A stretch of 5,864 nucleotides of DNA from Gemmatimonadota bacterium (lineage in GTDB: Bacteria; Gemmatimonadota; Gemmatimonadetes; Gemmatimonadales; GWC2-71-9), in NCBI GenBank assembly GCA_029862935.1, contig JAOTWK010000240.1, forward strand, positions 1 to 5,864. The letters are read 5' to 3'. A model generated the notes under the pieces. The model made no database searches and was not told the origin of the DNA. It saw only the letters and a list, made by a program, of their open reading frames with translations. Below, piece after piece: positions 5,494 to 5,864 of this stretch (position 1 is its first letter; every line of letters begins with the position of its first letter). The position numbers and the translations under genes were made by a program.

Positions 5494-5864
5494 TCACCGC
5501 AACGGAATCGACACCGACAGCTGGTTGGTCACGACCGTCACATCCTGCAGGGTCAGCGGACCCGAGGGCGCGAGCAAGATGTCGTTGGCACTGGCAAAGT
5601 CCTCCGCACGGACTGCCACACCCCCGTCCCATGCTGTGCCGGGCCGGCCAGTCCCCGTCGTGACGCGACCGGCATAGCGGACTTCCAGGTCGCCCCACTG
5701 CACCCGAGCCCCCCAACTGGGGACCCACTCGATCCACTGCTCGCTCTGCCGTCGCGCCGTCTCTGCTACGTGGTCCCACTGGTCGAGCTCGTAGTCGTAC
5801 GCGCGTAGCCCGAGCCCGAGTTGCAGTACCGCTGGTCCCACGGCCCGCGCCAGGCCGACATTGA
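5494..5864 (-). CDS. Probable outer-membrane beta-barrel protein, C-terminal part (5' end beyond the window)
   Basis: An open frame enters from the right edge without a stop and ends at TGA (5494-5496), giving the last 122 or so residues of a longer protein. The fragment shows alternating hydrophobic/polar strands: VLQLGLGLRAYDY, WIEWVPSWGARVQW, LEVRYAGRVTTGTG, WDGGVAVRA and the terminal VVTNQLSVSIPLR. These resemble the last strands of an outer-membrane barrel. A GTG at 5841 is in frame but lies in the middle of a strand-like run with coding character continuing upstream, so it is unlikely to be the true start. I do not recognise the family; beta-barrel nature is inferred from the pattern only. 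It converges with the zinc-ribbon gene, and the hairpin at 5419-5453 sits between them. Confidence 0.7.
   Translation of the reverse strand, partial: NVGLARAVGPAVLQLGLGLRAYDYELDQWDHVAETARRQSEQWIEWVPSWGARVQWGDLEVRYAGRVTTGTGRPGTAWDGGVAVRAEDFASANDILLAPSGPLTLQDVTVVTNQLSVSIPLR

Overview
The window comes from a GC-rich (about 60%) Gram-negative bacterium. Two of its genes encode probable outer-membrane beta-barrel proteins, one with a clear Sec signal peptide. The photolyase belongs to the class II clade typical of environmental bacteria, and a lipid hydroxylase of the FA2H/Scs7 type is also present. Gemmatimonadota, Rhodothermota or a related environmental lineage would fit, but this taxonomic guess is weak. 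There is no sign of phage, plasmid, transposon or CRISPR, and no rRNA or tRNA gene was recognised. Coding density is high, with no gene-free stretch longer than about 160 bases.

Layout: (1) 65-1558, minus strand, class II CPD photolyase (phr). (2) 1559-1704, an unusually AT-rich divergent control region with direct repeats, two small palindromes and putative -10 boxes lying very close to both start codons. (3) 1705-3177, plus strand, a YbjT-like atypical SDR fused to a DUF2867 domain. Thirteen bases later, with its own Shine-Dalgarno sequence, comes 3191-3934, a small secreted beta-barrel protein. (4) 3935-4091, a convergent junction with a strong hairpin. (5) 4092-4796, minus strand, an integral-membrane fatty acid 2-hydroxylase of the di-iron histidine-box superfamily. 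(6) 4797-4938, a divergent spacer. (7) 4939-5409, plus strand, a small zinc-ribbon/coiled-coil protein with an Arg-rich repeat tail. (8) 5410-5493, a second convergent junction with a hairpin of the same geometry. (9) 5494-5864, minus strand, the C-terminal part of a probable beta-barrel protein whose start lies outside the window.

How the genes may work together: phr and the SDR/barrel pair are transcribed away from a shared spacer, so they are likely co-regulated. Photolyases and YbjT/DUF2867 proteins are often found together in light- or stress-inducible clusters, some controlled by B12-dependent MerR-type regulators (LitR/CarH). The 11-base-spaced direct repeats over the plus-strand promoter fit such a regulator, but no regulator gene is present here and this remains a hypothesis. 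The FA2H-like enzyme suggests 2-hydroxylated acyl chains in the envelope (sphingolipid or other lipids). Together with the barrel proteins it gives the window an envelope and photodamage flavour. No clearly new system is evident; the most interesting part is the phr/SDR control region.
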